Positions 1 through 5,876 are shown, counted from the first letter of the stretch. The stretch: 6,440 bases of DNA from JAICND01 sp040905905 (GCA_040905905.1 JBBDQN010000026.1:1-6440), one strand, 5' to 3'. The notes: generated by a model from the letters alone, not told the origin. Numbers and translations are program-made.

Positions 1-373
1 GCAGGCCGTGATCACGAATGGCCCGCGCCGTGAAGCGGGTGGAATTCCCGGAGCCGATCTCCACGTACCGCGCCGGGCGGCGCTCGGCCATGAACGTATA
101 GATCGCGGCCGCGTCCAGACCTGGCAGGAAGCCGTTCAGCCAGTGGGGCTCCTGCGGCGTGCCGGATGGCCGGACCGGAATGGCGCGCAGGGCATCGGCA
201 TGGGCCAGGATGCGTCCGAGCGTGGCGGCGTACCGCTCCCTACCCGCCTCGGCCAGGTCCGTGAGCTCAGGATGGGTGGGCCGATCAAAGCCCCAGCGCG
301 GGCGGGGCCGCACGACGCTGGCCGGAGTAGAAGGGATCGGCGATTCGGTGCAAGTGCGTCGAACGGCGACCAT
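1..373 (-). CDS. Class I SAM-dependent methyltransferase, N-terminal part; cut by window edge, possibly frameshifted
   Basis: The open frame runs off the left edge. Just before the edge it reads YVEIGSGNSTRF, a typical SAM-binding motif I (acidic residue, then GxG), preceded by a helical segment with WLNGFLPGLDAAAIYTF. This supports a Rossmann-fold methyltransferase; the substrate cannot be told. The 5' end is uncertain. An ATG lies at 373, but the same frame is open further up to a GTG at 448 that would overlap the SDR stop (GTGA). Neither has a good Shine-Dalgarno. Upstream of the C-run at 291-294 the called frame reads poorly, while another frame reads IADPFYSGQRRAAPPALG. Removing one G from the run (minus-strand sense) would join that frame to FDRPTHPELTDL. 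A one-base frameshift, real or a sequencing error, is therefore likely; in that case the start may be TTG at 353. It is the last visible gene of the operon. Fold confident; start and integrity not. Confidence 0.72.
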   Translation of the reverse strand, partial: MVAVRRTCTESPIPSTPASVVRPRPRWGFDRPTHPELTDLAEAGRERYAATLGRILAHADALRAIPVRPSGTPQEPHWLNGFLPGLDAAAIYTFMAERRPARYVEIGSGNSTRFTARAIRDHGL

Positions 374-402
374 CGAGACCGAAAGCGGTCTGACCGCACT
401 TG
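351..402. repeat. Nested inverted repeats between the SDR stop and the methyltransferase
   Basis: The outer arms are a perfect 8-bp inverted repeat, CAAGTGCG at 351-358 and CGCACTTG at 395-402. Inside lies a perfect 6-bp stem with a 4-base loop, AGACCG at 376-381 and CGGTCT at 386-391. There is no T-run on either side, so a classic intrinsic terminator is unlikely. The structure covers both candidate methyltransferase starts (ATG 373, TTG 353) and could affect their translation. That role is inference. Confidence 0.45.
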
Positions 403-444
403 TTGCCGAGACGGTCACCCGGCTCGTGTATTGATCGTCATCCT

Positions 445-1155
445 TCACCGGCTGAGGCTGCGTCCCCCGCCGATGACCAGCACCTCACCCGTTATATAAG
501 AGGAGGCATCCGAAGCAAGGAAGGCCACCAACTCGGCGACTTCTTCGGGCCGACCCATGCGGGCTGCGGGGATGGCGTCGATCATCTTGGTACGGACATC
601 GTCGGGAATTCCCATTGCCATCTCGGTCCCGATCAGACCGGGAGCGACGGCATTGACCCTGACCGCTGGCGCCAGAGTTTGGGCCAGGGCCCGGGTGAGA
701 CCGACCAAGCCCCCTTTCGACATCGAATAGTTGAACTGGCCGAAGTTGCCCAGATAGGCCCGTGAGGAGATGTTGACGATGCTCCCTATCGGTAGTTGCG
801 GAATCAGGGCGAGCGTCAGACGGTAAGCAGCACCAAGGTTGACGGCGATTACCGCCTCGAAGTCGTCCTCGCTGAGATTGACCAGCCGGCTGTCTCTGGT
901 GATGCCGGCGTTATTGACCAGGACTTCGAGACCGCCCATTGCCTGCGTTACCTTCGCCACCTCCTCCACGCCGGAAGCCGTCGTCAGATCGGCCTGGACC
1001 GGCTGAACATTGACTCCACTCGCCTCGAGTCCGGCCACGACGTCCTCGAGGCGCGGTGAGAAATCGACCGCGACGACGGCGTGGCCGGCCTCTGCGAGTC
1101 GCCGGCACAGTGCCTGGCCGATCCCCCCGGCGGCTCCGGTGACGACAGCCGTCAA
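445..1155 (-). CDS. FabG-like short-chain dehydrogenase/reductase (active SDR)
   Basis: A 236-residue classical SDR, slightly shorter than typical FabG proteins (about 245). The nucleotide-binding motif TGAAGGIG is at residues 6-13, and Asp31 at the end of beta-2 suggests NAD(H) rather than NADP(H). NNAG is at 81-84, the structural Asn at 107, the catalytic Ser at 130/131, and YxxxK at Tyr143/Lys147, followed by VNAVAPGLIGTEM. The C-terminal ITGEVLVIGGG is also typical. All catalytic residues are present. In this operon it probably interconverts a 3-hydroxyacyl-CoA and a 3-oxoacyl-CoA, upstream of the thiolase step; true fatty-acid FabG activity is less likely without acyl-carrier genes nearby. 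The start is TTG at 1155, overlapping the upstream TGA (TTGA), with CAAGG seven bases upstream. Both the start and that site lie in a hairpin, described separately. The neighbour just upstream is a dead SDR homologue and may be its partner subunit. Confidence 0.9.
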   Translation of the reverse strand: MTAVVTGAAGGIGQALCRRLAEAGHAVVAVDFSPRLEDVVAGLEASGVNVQPVQADLTTASGVEEVAKVTQAMGGLEVLVNNAGITRDSRLVNLSEDDFEAVIAVNLGAAYRLTLALIPQLPIGSIVNISSRAYLGNFGQFNYSMSKGGLVGLTRALAQTLAPAVRVNAVAPGLIGTEMAMGIPDDVRTKMIDAIPAARMGRPEEVAELVAFLASDASSYITGEVLVIGGGRSLSR

Positions 1156-1592
1156 GGCAGAGCCTTGCCGATGTGCTCGGATCCCAGATGGATGAGCTCA
1201 CCTGTCGGTGCCTCGCCCTCCAATAGAAGGCCACACCAGCGGGCGATGAGCTCCGGATCAGTTCCGTCCTCGCGGGCGATGACGTTGACCGGCACGCGGC
1301 TCTTGCGATGCTCGACTGCCGCGGTACGAGCTGCGGAAAGTATCCCGGTAGCCACCATCGCCCGCCCCGGGCCGTTGCGCCCCAACAGGTCATCGTTGGA
1401 AACCACGAACACCACCGGAAGCCCCCTGGCCAGCGTTTGCCTGGTGAGGCGGAAAACTTCGATCAACTCCTTCGACACGTCGCTCCACTCGTCCCCGATG
1501 GTGGGATCAGCCACAAACACAAGACCGTTCCGGTCTTTGTGCCAGGCCTGCAAAGTCGCAGTTAGCTCGGGCAGGGGGCAACGCAACACCAC
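1152..1592 (-). CDS. Half-length SDR-like pseudoenzyme without catalytic Tyr/Lys
   Basis: This 146-residue protein matches only the C-terminal half of an SDR. It aligns by eye with the next gene as follows: GLVFVADP (23-30) in place of the NNAG strand, the helix KELIEVFRLTRQTL (41-54), strand LPVVFVVSN (58-66), helix GILSAARTAAVE (83-94), strand VPVNVIARED (100-109), and the end TGELIHLGSE (130-139). The N-terminal TGxxxGxG nucleotide-binding half is absent. The YxxxK positions are Arg77 and Ala81, and the substrate-lid segment after the PG motif is nearly gone. It cannot be an oxidoreductase alone. A role as non-catalytic partner of the downstream SDR is likely by analogy with BbsC/BbsD; a decaying duplicate is the alternative. 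The start is GTG at 1592, with TAGG five bases upstream. The gene is in the same frame as the CoA-transferase, separated only by its TAG and two codons. It ends inside the start of the SDR gene. Confidence 0.8.
   Translation of the reverse strand: MVLRCPLPELTATLQAWHKDRNGLVFVADPTIGDEWSDVSKELIEVFRLTRQTLARGLPVVFVVSNDDLLGRNGPGRAMVATGILSAARTAAVEHRKSRVPVNVIAREDGTDPELIARWCGLLLEGEAPTGELIHLGSEHIGKALP
1153..1167 (-). promoter_or_regulatory. Hairpin covering the ribosome-binding site and TTG start of the SDR
   Basis: On the minus-strand transcript the sequence CAAGGC-TCT-GCCTTG forms a perfect 6-bp stem with a 3-base loop. The 5' arm holds the only Shine-Dalgarno-like sequence (CAAGG) and the 3' arm ends with the TTG start codon. 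Ribosomes finishing the upstream half-SDR gene would have to melt this stem, because its stop codon lies in the 3' arm. This suggests strict translational coupling between the two SDR genes. The palindrome is directly visible; the function is inferred. Confidence 0.5.
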
Positions 1593-1597
1593 GGTTG

Positions 1598-1604
1598 CCT
1601 ACCC
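1598..1604 (-). promoter_or_regulatory. Shine-Dalgarno of the half-SDR gene, overlapping the CoA-transferase stop
   Basis: GGGTAGG on the minus strand lies five bases before the GTG at 1592. The TAG stop codon of the CoA-transferase (1601-1599) is embedded in it, so terminating ribosomes end exactly on the next ribosome-binding site. This supports GTG 1592 as the start. Confidence 0.5.
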
Positions 1605-2774
1605 TACGAGCAAAGCGCCATCGGCCACCAGTCGATCTAAGCGCTCTGACGAGACACCAAGCTCGCCGATGATGGCAGCAGTATGTTCGCCCAATCCCGG
1701 TGATTGGCGATGGGAGATCACACTCGCACCGTCACTGCGCAATGGTGATCCCTGGGTCCGATAACCATCGAGGTCGACCACCATGTCGTTGTGAAGGACC
1801 TGGGGGTCCGCAAACACTTCCGGAAGGGTAAGGATGCGACCAACCGGAAGACCTGCACCTCCAAGCAGTGTCAGCCAGTGATCGGTCGGTTTAGTCGCGA
1901 GCACTTCCTGGAACAGCCCGGCCAGTTCATGACGCTGAGCAACCCGCAGTTCGTTTGTTGCAAACCGCTCCTCATTCGACAACGCCCCGAGGCCGATCAA
2001 CTCACACGCCCGTTGAAAGTGACGATCGGAGACGATCGCCAGGTTCACGTGACCATCGGCAGTGGTGAACGTCTGGTTGGGAGCGGTGACTGGAGAGGCA
2101 GTCCCGGTGCGCTCGGGCTGTCGACCGGTGACAAAGAACTGGGCGTTCCAGCCTGCTTGCACGGCGATGAGGCCATCTCGGAGCGAAGTCTCGACTACCC
2201 GACCCAGACCGGTGGCACCTCGCGACACCAGGGCCGCAACCACGAGCAAAGCGGCATTGGTCCCGGCAACGAAGTCGGCGATCGTCGTGGCTGTCTTTTG
2301 AGGGCCACCACCAGGTTCGCCGCCGATCGACATCATTCCCGCCTCACCCTGAAAGATCAGGTCGATACCAGCTCGGTCGGCATAAGGACCCGACGCTCCG
2401 AACGCCGAGATCACGGCATAGACCAAACCAGGATTCTTGGCGGCAAGTTCCGGATAGCCGAGACCCATTCGCTCCATAGCGCCCCGCCGTAGATTGTGGA
2501 TCACGACGTCGGCCGCCCGCGCCATTTCTCTCAGAAGATGACGGGCCTCAGGGTGTTTAGGGTCGGCAGCGACACTGCGTTTACCTCGGTTGACCGCCCG
2601 GAAGAAGCCGCTCTCTCCTTCCACAAATGGACCGATGTGACGGGCAAGGTCGCCGTCAGGAGGTTCGACCTTGATGACATCCGCCCCCAGGTCGGCAAGA
2701 AGCATCCCGCAGTACGGCGCCGCTACCAAGTTTCCGAACTCGAGCACGCGCACCCCTGCCAGGGGTCCGCTCAT
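1599..2774 (-). CDS. Family III (CaiB/BaiF) acyl-CoA transferase
   Basis: A 391-residue protein of the usual length for formyl-CoA/carnitine-type CoA-transferases. Family features run end to end: the N-terminal LAGVRVLEFG and LADLGADVIKVEPPDGD, NRGKRSVAAD (62-71), the Asp167 in TATTIADFVAGTNAAL that matches the catalytic aspartate of formyl-CoA transferase, VETSLRDGL (194-202), LPVGRILTLPEVFADPQV (309-326) and the closing PGLGEHT (359-365). It moves CoA between a CoA-thioester and a free carboxylate through an aspartyl-CoA anhydride, and here probably activates the acid that the operon degrades. An open frame extends to 2819, but those extra 15 residues are Gly-rich and lie within the thiolase gene. 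ATG at 2774 overlaps the thiolase stop (ATGA) and has GGAG five bases upstream, so it is preferred. Substrate and CoA donor are unknown. Confidence 0.93.
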   Translation of the reverse strand: MSGPLAGVRVLEFGNLVAAPYCGMLLADLGADVIKVEPPDGDLARHIGPFVEGESGFFRAVNRGKRSVAADPKHPEARHLLREMARAADVVIHNLRRGAMERMGLGYPELAAKNPGLVYAVISAFGASGPYADRAGIDLIFQGEAGMMSIGGEPGGGPQKTATTIADFVAGTNAALLVVAALVSRGATGLGRVVETSLRDGLIAVQAGWNAQFFVTGRQPERTGTASPVTAPNQTFTTADGHVNLAIVSDRHFQRACELIGLGALSNEERFATNELRVAQRHELAGLFQEVLATKPTDHWLTLLGGAGLPVGRILTLPEVFADPQVLHNDMVVDLDGYRTQGSPLRSDGASVISHRQSPGLGEHTAAIIGELGVSSERLDRLVADGALLVG

Positions 2775-3979
2775 ACCCGCTCCACCACCGCCGCTACCCC
2801 CTGGCCGACCCCTATGCACATGGTGGCGAGCCCATAGGTCAGGTTCCGCCGTGTCAGCTCATGGACCAGGGTGGTGAAGATGCGGGCCCCAGACGCTCCC
2901 AATGGATGGCCGAGGGCGATGGCGCCGCCGTTGACATTCACCACGTCGGGGTCCAGATCGAGCAGACGGATTGTGGCAATGGACTGAGCGGCAAACGCCT
3001 CGTTGAGTTCGACCAGATCGAGTTTCGAAACTTCGAGCCCGGCTCTCTGCAATGCCTTGGTGCTGGCCGGCACCGGGCCGATCCCCATGAGGTCGGGCTC
3101 GACCCCGGCGGCAGCCGACGAGACGATGCGTGCCAGTGGGGTAAGACCGTGTTGACGGAGCCCGGTCTCGGTTGCCAGGAGAACAGCCGCGGCGCCATCG
3201 TTCATTGGTGAGCTGTTGCCTGCGGTCACCGTGCCTCCCTCAAGAAACACCGCAGGAAGTCTGGCTAACGCTTCAAGCGATGAATCGGGACGGGGCCCTT
3301 CGTCTTCTGCGATGGTCCGGACCTCGCGCCTACGGGAGTCAACCGGGGCATCGATCGGCTCCACCTCGGTCTTGAACCTGCCAAATTGGGAGGCAGCTAC
3401 TGCCTTTTGGTGGCTGTGCAAGGCGAAAGTGTCTTGATCCAATCTGGAAACGCCGAAGCGCTCGGCCACACGCTCGGCGGTCATGCCCATCGTGATAGGG
3501 GGATAGGCGGTTTTCATTTTCGGGTTCACCAAGCGCCATCCGAGGACCGTGTCCACCACCTCGGGGGTTCCGGTCGGGAACGCCCGGTCGGCTTTGGCCA
3601 TCACGAAGGGGGCCCTGGTCATCGACTCCGACCCACCTGCCACCATCACCTCGCCCCAACCCGCAGCAAGGGCGTGAGTGGCCTGGATAACAGCCTGGAG
3701 TCCTGAACCACACAATCGGTTGACCGTCACCCCGCCGACCTCGATAGGTAGTCCCGCCAGAAGGACTGCCATCCTGGCGACGTTGCGGTTGTCTTCACCA
3801 GCCTGGTTGGCGGCTCCCCACACCACGTCTTCGACGGCCCCCGGGTTCAGGCTCGGGTTGCGATCGAGCAGACGCCCCAGGGCGTGGGCTGCCAGATCGT
3901 CGGGCCGGACATGAGCGAGTTGGCCGCCCAGGCGACCCATCGGAGTCCGGCAGGCGTCGACGACGAAGACGTCGGTCAC
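2771..3979 (-). CDS. Thiolase (acetyl-CoA acyltransferase), PcaF/FadA-like
   Basis: A complete 402-residue thiolase. The nucleophilic Cys90 sits in VNRLCGSGLQAV; NEAFA is at 326-330, GGAIALGHPLGASGAR at 351-366 with catalytic His358, and the second active-site Cys388 in MCIGVGQG. The stretch ANQAGEDNRNVARMAVLLAG (57-76) and the segment GWRLVNPKMKTAY (147-159) resemble 3-oxoadipyl-CoA thiolases (PcaF, PaaJ) more than acetoacetyl-CoA synthesising enzymes, and CIGVGQG is also the PcaF-type form. It should cleave a 3-oxoacyl-CoA with free CoA to acetyl-CoA and a shortened acyl-CoA, the last step of the proposed module. The start is GTG at 3979, which gives the standard MTDVFVVDACRTP N-terminus. 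No clear Shine-Dalgarno is seen; CACAAT about six bases before the GTG could be a weak -10 box for a leaderless transcript. It lies 48 bases after the upstream membrane-protein gene, so read-through transcription is possible. No pca genes are nearby. Confidence 0.95.
   Translation of the reverse strand: MTDVFVVDACRTPMGRLGGQLAHVRPDDLAAHALGRLLDRNPSLNPGAVEDVVWGAANQAGEDNRNVARMAVLLAGLPIEVGGVTVNRLCGSGLQAVIQATHALAAGWGEVMVAGGSESMTRAPFVMAKADRAFPTGTPEVVDTVLGWRLVNPKMKTAYPPITMGMTAERVAERFGVSRLDQDTFALHSHQKAVAASQFGRFKTEVEPIDAPVDSRRREVRTIAEDEGPRPDSSLEALARLPAVFLEGGTVTAGNSSPMNDGAAAVLLATETGLRQHGLTPLARIVSSAAAGVEPDLMGIGPVPASTKALQRAGLEVSKLDLVELNEAFAAQSIATIRLLDLDPDVVNVNGGAIALGHPLGASGARIFTTLVHELTRRNLTYGLATMCIGVGQGVAAVVERV
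2780..2783 (-). promoter_or_regulatory. Shine-Dalgarno GGAG deciding the CoA-transferase start
   Basis: GGAG lies five bases before ATG 2774, inside the last codons of the thiolase gene. It favours 2774 over the longer in-frame start at 2819. Confidence 0.55.
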
Positions 3980-4027
3980 GGGCTCATTGTGCCCGAAATC
4001 AGCGGGACAGGTCCACCACAGGCTGAA

Positions 4028-4978
4028 TCAGCGTGCGAGCTCGACTCCCAATAGAACTCTGGTCCCCAGCACCCCCGACCGCAGCCAGTAGCGATTGCCG
4101 CCCTGTTCGGTTTCCATGTCGAGGCCGAGCTGAAGGGGACGCTCAACATCCACGCCGAGGCGGTCGAGCAAATCTCGTCGCTCCTCGGGGTCGAGCTCGG
4201 GGTTGACCAGGGCAATCATGGTCCCCCAAGCGGCCAGAACTGCTTCGGCCTGTTCGTCCTGGCCCGGTCCGGCTCCGATCATCAAGGTCCGCACCCGTTG
4301 GCTGGTCGGATCAGAAGTGGCGTAGAGGATGATGCCGGTACCGAGATCGACTTGCATCCTCCGACCGGTGGGGACGCCAACAATGAAGAGATCGAGGCGC
4401 AGATCGGCAGCAACGTCGTTCCAACGCATCGACAGCTGCTCGAGATTTAGTTCGAACACCTGCAGAGGAGCGGTCGTTGAGGTGATGAAGTTGGCGGCGG
4501 GGGCGGGCGGGGTTTTGCCGCCGGAGAAGAAGGTGATCACAACCACGACCCCCAACAGGCCCACACCCATCAGTACGAGGTTCTTGCGGCCGTCGGACAG
4601 GACCCTCCACCAGGCAAGCACGGAGGGCGACTCGTTTTCGCCTTCATGCTCGACGGTCGCAACCTCCGGAGGCGAAGTGGTAGTGGCATGGGCTGCCATT
4701 CGCGCTGTCTTGACCGCCGATGCCAACCCATTCGACCGTCCATAGAACAGGGCCTCCCGAGCAAAGTCGGCGGGTTGGTCGGGATCGAACCAAACGAGAT
4801 CACCGTCAACGTTCATGAGGAATCGGTCGCCATCCGGCTCGATCCGACAAGTTGAGAGAGGCCATGAACCCAGGGTCCCGGCGGCGACGCCAACTATTAG
4901 TTCGGCGGACGTGAACTCGACTCGGGCAGGAATCGGCTTCTCGTCCCCATCCAAGGCCAGCATTCCGGCGTACGGCAT
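4028..4978 (-). CDS. Single-pass membrane protein of unknown function
   Basis: I do not recognise the family of this 316-residue protein. Residues 1-85 are predicted soluble and beta-rich, with a resemblance in style to small PH-like domains (FTSAELIVGV, DRFLMNVDGDLVWFDPD). Residues 90-125 are a charged, Thr/Ser/Glu-rich linker. A single hydrophobic segment at about 133-151 (NLVLMGVGLLGVVVVITFF) is flanked by Arg130-Lys132 on its N side, so by the positive-inside rule the N-terminus is cytoplasmic. A Pro/Ala/Thr-rich stretch (154-171) follows, then an extracytoplasmic domain to 316 with alternating strands and the helix PEERRDLLDRLG. There is no signal peptide, catalytic motif or lipobox. The start ATG 4978 is the first in frame, but its ribosome-binding site is weak. 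It shares strand with the downstream operon but has no evident metabolic link. It may be a lineage-specific envelope protein; that is inference. Confidence 0.8.
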   Translation of the reverse strand: MPYAGMLALDGDEKPIPARVEFTSAELIVGVAAGTLGSWPLSTCRIEPDGDRFLMNVDGDLVWFDPDQPADFAREALFYGRSNGLASAVKTARMAAHATTTSPPEVATVEHEGENESPSVLAWWRVLSDGRKNLVLMGVGLLGVVVVITFFSGGKTPPAPAANFITSTTAPLQVFELNLEQLSMRWNDVAADLRLDLFIVGVPTGRRMQVDLGTGIILYATSDPTSQRVRTLMIGAGPGQDEQAEAVLAAWGTMIALVNPELDPEERRDLLDRLGVDVERPLQLGLDMETEQGGNRYWLRSGVLGTRVLLGVELAR

Positions 4979-5058
4979 GATTGCAAGCTATTTCATCGGC
5001 TGGCCCACACCCGATATCAAGCATTTGCAGCAAGATTCCGAACCTATACCCTGCAGAG
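4979..5058. promoter_or_regulatory. Divergent intergenic region with candidate promoters
   Basis: This is the only divergent gap in the window (80 bp) and is visibly more AT-rich than its surroundings, so promoters for both flanking genes should lie here. For the plus gene, TATACC at 5045-5050 sits about eight bases before GTG 5059, the spacing expected for a leaderless transcript; TTGCAG at 5025-5030 is rather close for a -35 (14 bases). For the minus gene, TTGATA (complement of 5015-5020) is a fair -35, with TGAAAT (complement of 4990-4995) 19 bases away. None is strong. GATATC at 5013-5018 is palindromic. Confidence 0.3.
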
Positions 5059-5436
5059 GTGGTTGGCTTCATCACCGGCCTGGCCGGGGTCATCCTGTGG
5101 ACTGCCGTCGACCGGTTCAGCGAAATGAGGCGCTTCTACGTCGAGACCCTCCAGCTCCGGCCACACTCCGATCGGCCCCGCAGAGTCAACTTCGTCTGGG
5201 GTGGCGTACGGCTCACATTGGCGGTCCATGACTCCGTCGCCGGTACCAATCCGGACCCGCTAAGAGTGATGGTCAATCTGGAAGTCACCGACATTGACTT
5301 GGCCCACCTGCATCTGATCGAAGCAGGGGTGCGGTGTCTTCGCAGCCCCGAGAGTGAATCGTGGGGTGGAAAGGTTGCCACTTACGTGGATCCTGACGGG
5401 AACGTCGTGCAGCTTCTGGAGCTAAGCCCGAACTAA
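5059..5436 (+). CDS. VOC-superfamily (glyoxalase/bleomycin-resistance fold) protein
   Basis: A 125-residue single VOC module with two beta-alpha-beta-beta-beta halves. The first runs from FITGLAGVILWTAVDRFSEM through RRFYVETLQL to VNFVWGGVRLTLAV; the second is MVNLEVTDIDLAHLHLIEAG through GKVATYVDPDGNVVQLLEL. The ending DPDGNVVQLLE is diagnostic, and Glu121 is the usual last metal ligand. The first His is replaced (Gly10 in GLAGVIL) and the second-half His appears to be Asn73, so the usual 2-His/Glu metal site is incomplete. The protein may be non-metal (binding or antidote type) or use other ligands. The substrate is unknown. The start is taken as GTG 5059, because homologues begin just before the first strand; an in-frame TTG at 4981 would add 26 residues unlike the family. 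No good ribosome-binding site is seen, so it may be leaderless. It converges on the next gene, with overlapping stop codons. Confidence 0.85.
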   Translation: MVGFITGLAGVILWTAVDRFSEMRRFYVETLQLRPHSDRPRRVNFVWGGVRLTLAVHDSVAGTNPDPLRVMVNLEVTDIDLAHLHLIEAGVRCLRSPESESWGGKVATYVDPDGNVVQLLELSPN

Positions 5437-5864
5437 CGCAGAGCTGCCTCGATGGTGATCTCAACGTTGCCTTTGAGGGCGTTGGACACCGGGCACCCGT
5501 CCTTGGCAGCAGCCGCCGCGGTCTGAAAGGCTGCATCGTCGATCCCCGCGACTTCCCCCACAACGCTCAGGGCCATCCGGGTGAGCCGCCACCCCGGCTC
5601 TGTCTTCTCGAAGGTGGCGACCGCATCGGTCTCGAGAGTGGTGGGAGGGGTCCCCGCCCTGGTCAGCCCGCCCGAAAGGGCCATTGAATAACATGCTGCG
5701 TGGGCAGCTGCGATCAATTCCTCTGGGCTGGTCTTGCCGGCGGGCGCCTCTGTTCGGCTGGGCCAGCTCATCGGGAGCGGTCCTGTTACCCCACTTGCAA
5801 GAGTTGCCTCACCCGACCCCTCCGCCAGGTTGCCATGCCAGACTGCGTGGGCGCGACTCTCCAT
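5433..5864 (-). CDS. osmC: OsmC-type peroxiredoxin / organic hydroperoxide reductase
   Basis: At 143 residues it has the same length as E. coli OsmC and matches it along its whole length. The hallmark SPEELIAAAHAACYSMALSG (46-65) carries Glu49 and the peroxidatic Cys58; the resolving Cys124 lies in KDGCPVSNALKG (121-132). The N-terminal PMSWPSRTE holds the expected Arg37. Family members are cytoplasmic homodimers that reduce organic hydroperoxides, using thiols such as lipoylated proteins. ATG 5864 is preceded by GAGGAG at six bases, the best ribosome-binding site in the window. The gene is 71 bases downstream of the response regulator on the same strand and may have its own promoter in that gap (TAAGCT, complement of 5902-5907, is a weak -10 candidate). 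It ends by overlapping the stop of the convergent VOC gene. Function of the family is well established; its inducer here is not visible. Confidence 0.95.
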   Translation of the reverse strand: MESRAHAVWHGNLAEGSGEATLASGVTGPLPMSWPSRTEAPAGKTSPEELIAAAHAACYSMALSGGLTRAGTPPTTLETDAVATFEKTEPGWRLTRMALSVVGEVAGIDDAAFQTAAAAAKDGCPVSNALKGNVEITIEAALR

Positions 5865-5870
5865 GTTTTG

Positions 5871-5876
5871 CTCCTC
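5871..5876 (-). promoter_or_regulatory. Strong Shine-Dalgarno of osmC
   Basis: GAGGAG on the minus strand, six bases before ATG 5864. It fixes the osmC start and suggests efficient translation independent of upstream genes, in contrast to the coupled starts in the operon at 445-2774. Confidence 0.65.

Noticed and set aside
8..499. Plus-strand open frame of 163 codons at the left end
   Set aside because: It overlaps the methyltransferase motif I and the end of the SDR on the other strand, and has no recognisable domain or start signal.
1081..2492. Long plus-strand open frames opposite the CoA-transferase and SDR genes (1081-1764, 1791-2492)
   Set aside because: Typical antisense shadows in GC-rich DNA. 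The minus strand carries full-length families with catalytic motifs; the plus frames are Arg/Pro/Ser-rich and motif-free.
2775..2819. Longer CoA-transferase start at 2819
   Set aside because: The 15 extra residues are Gly-rich and overlap the thiolase; ATG 2774 has ATGA overlap and GGAG, and gives the family's normal N-terminus.
3985..4012. CCCG/CGGG hairpin between the membrane protein and the thiolase as a terminator
   Set aside because: Only a 4-bp core with a 7-base loop and no T-run; too weak to call.
4981..5058. Longer VOC start (TTG 4981)
   Set aside because: The added 26 residues do not resemble VOC proteins and would place the start within two bases of the divergent gene's start.
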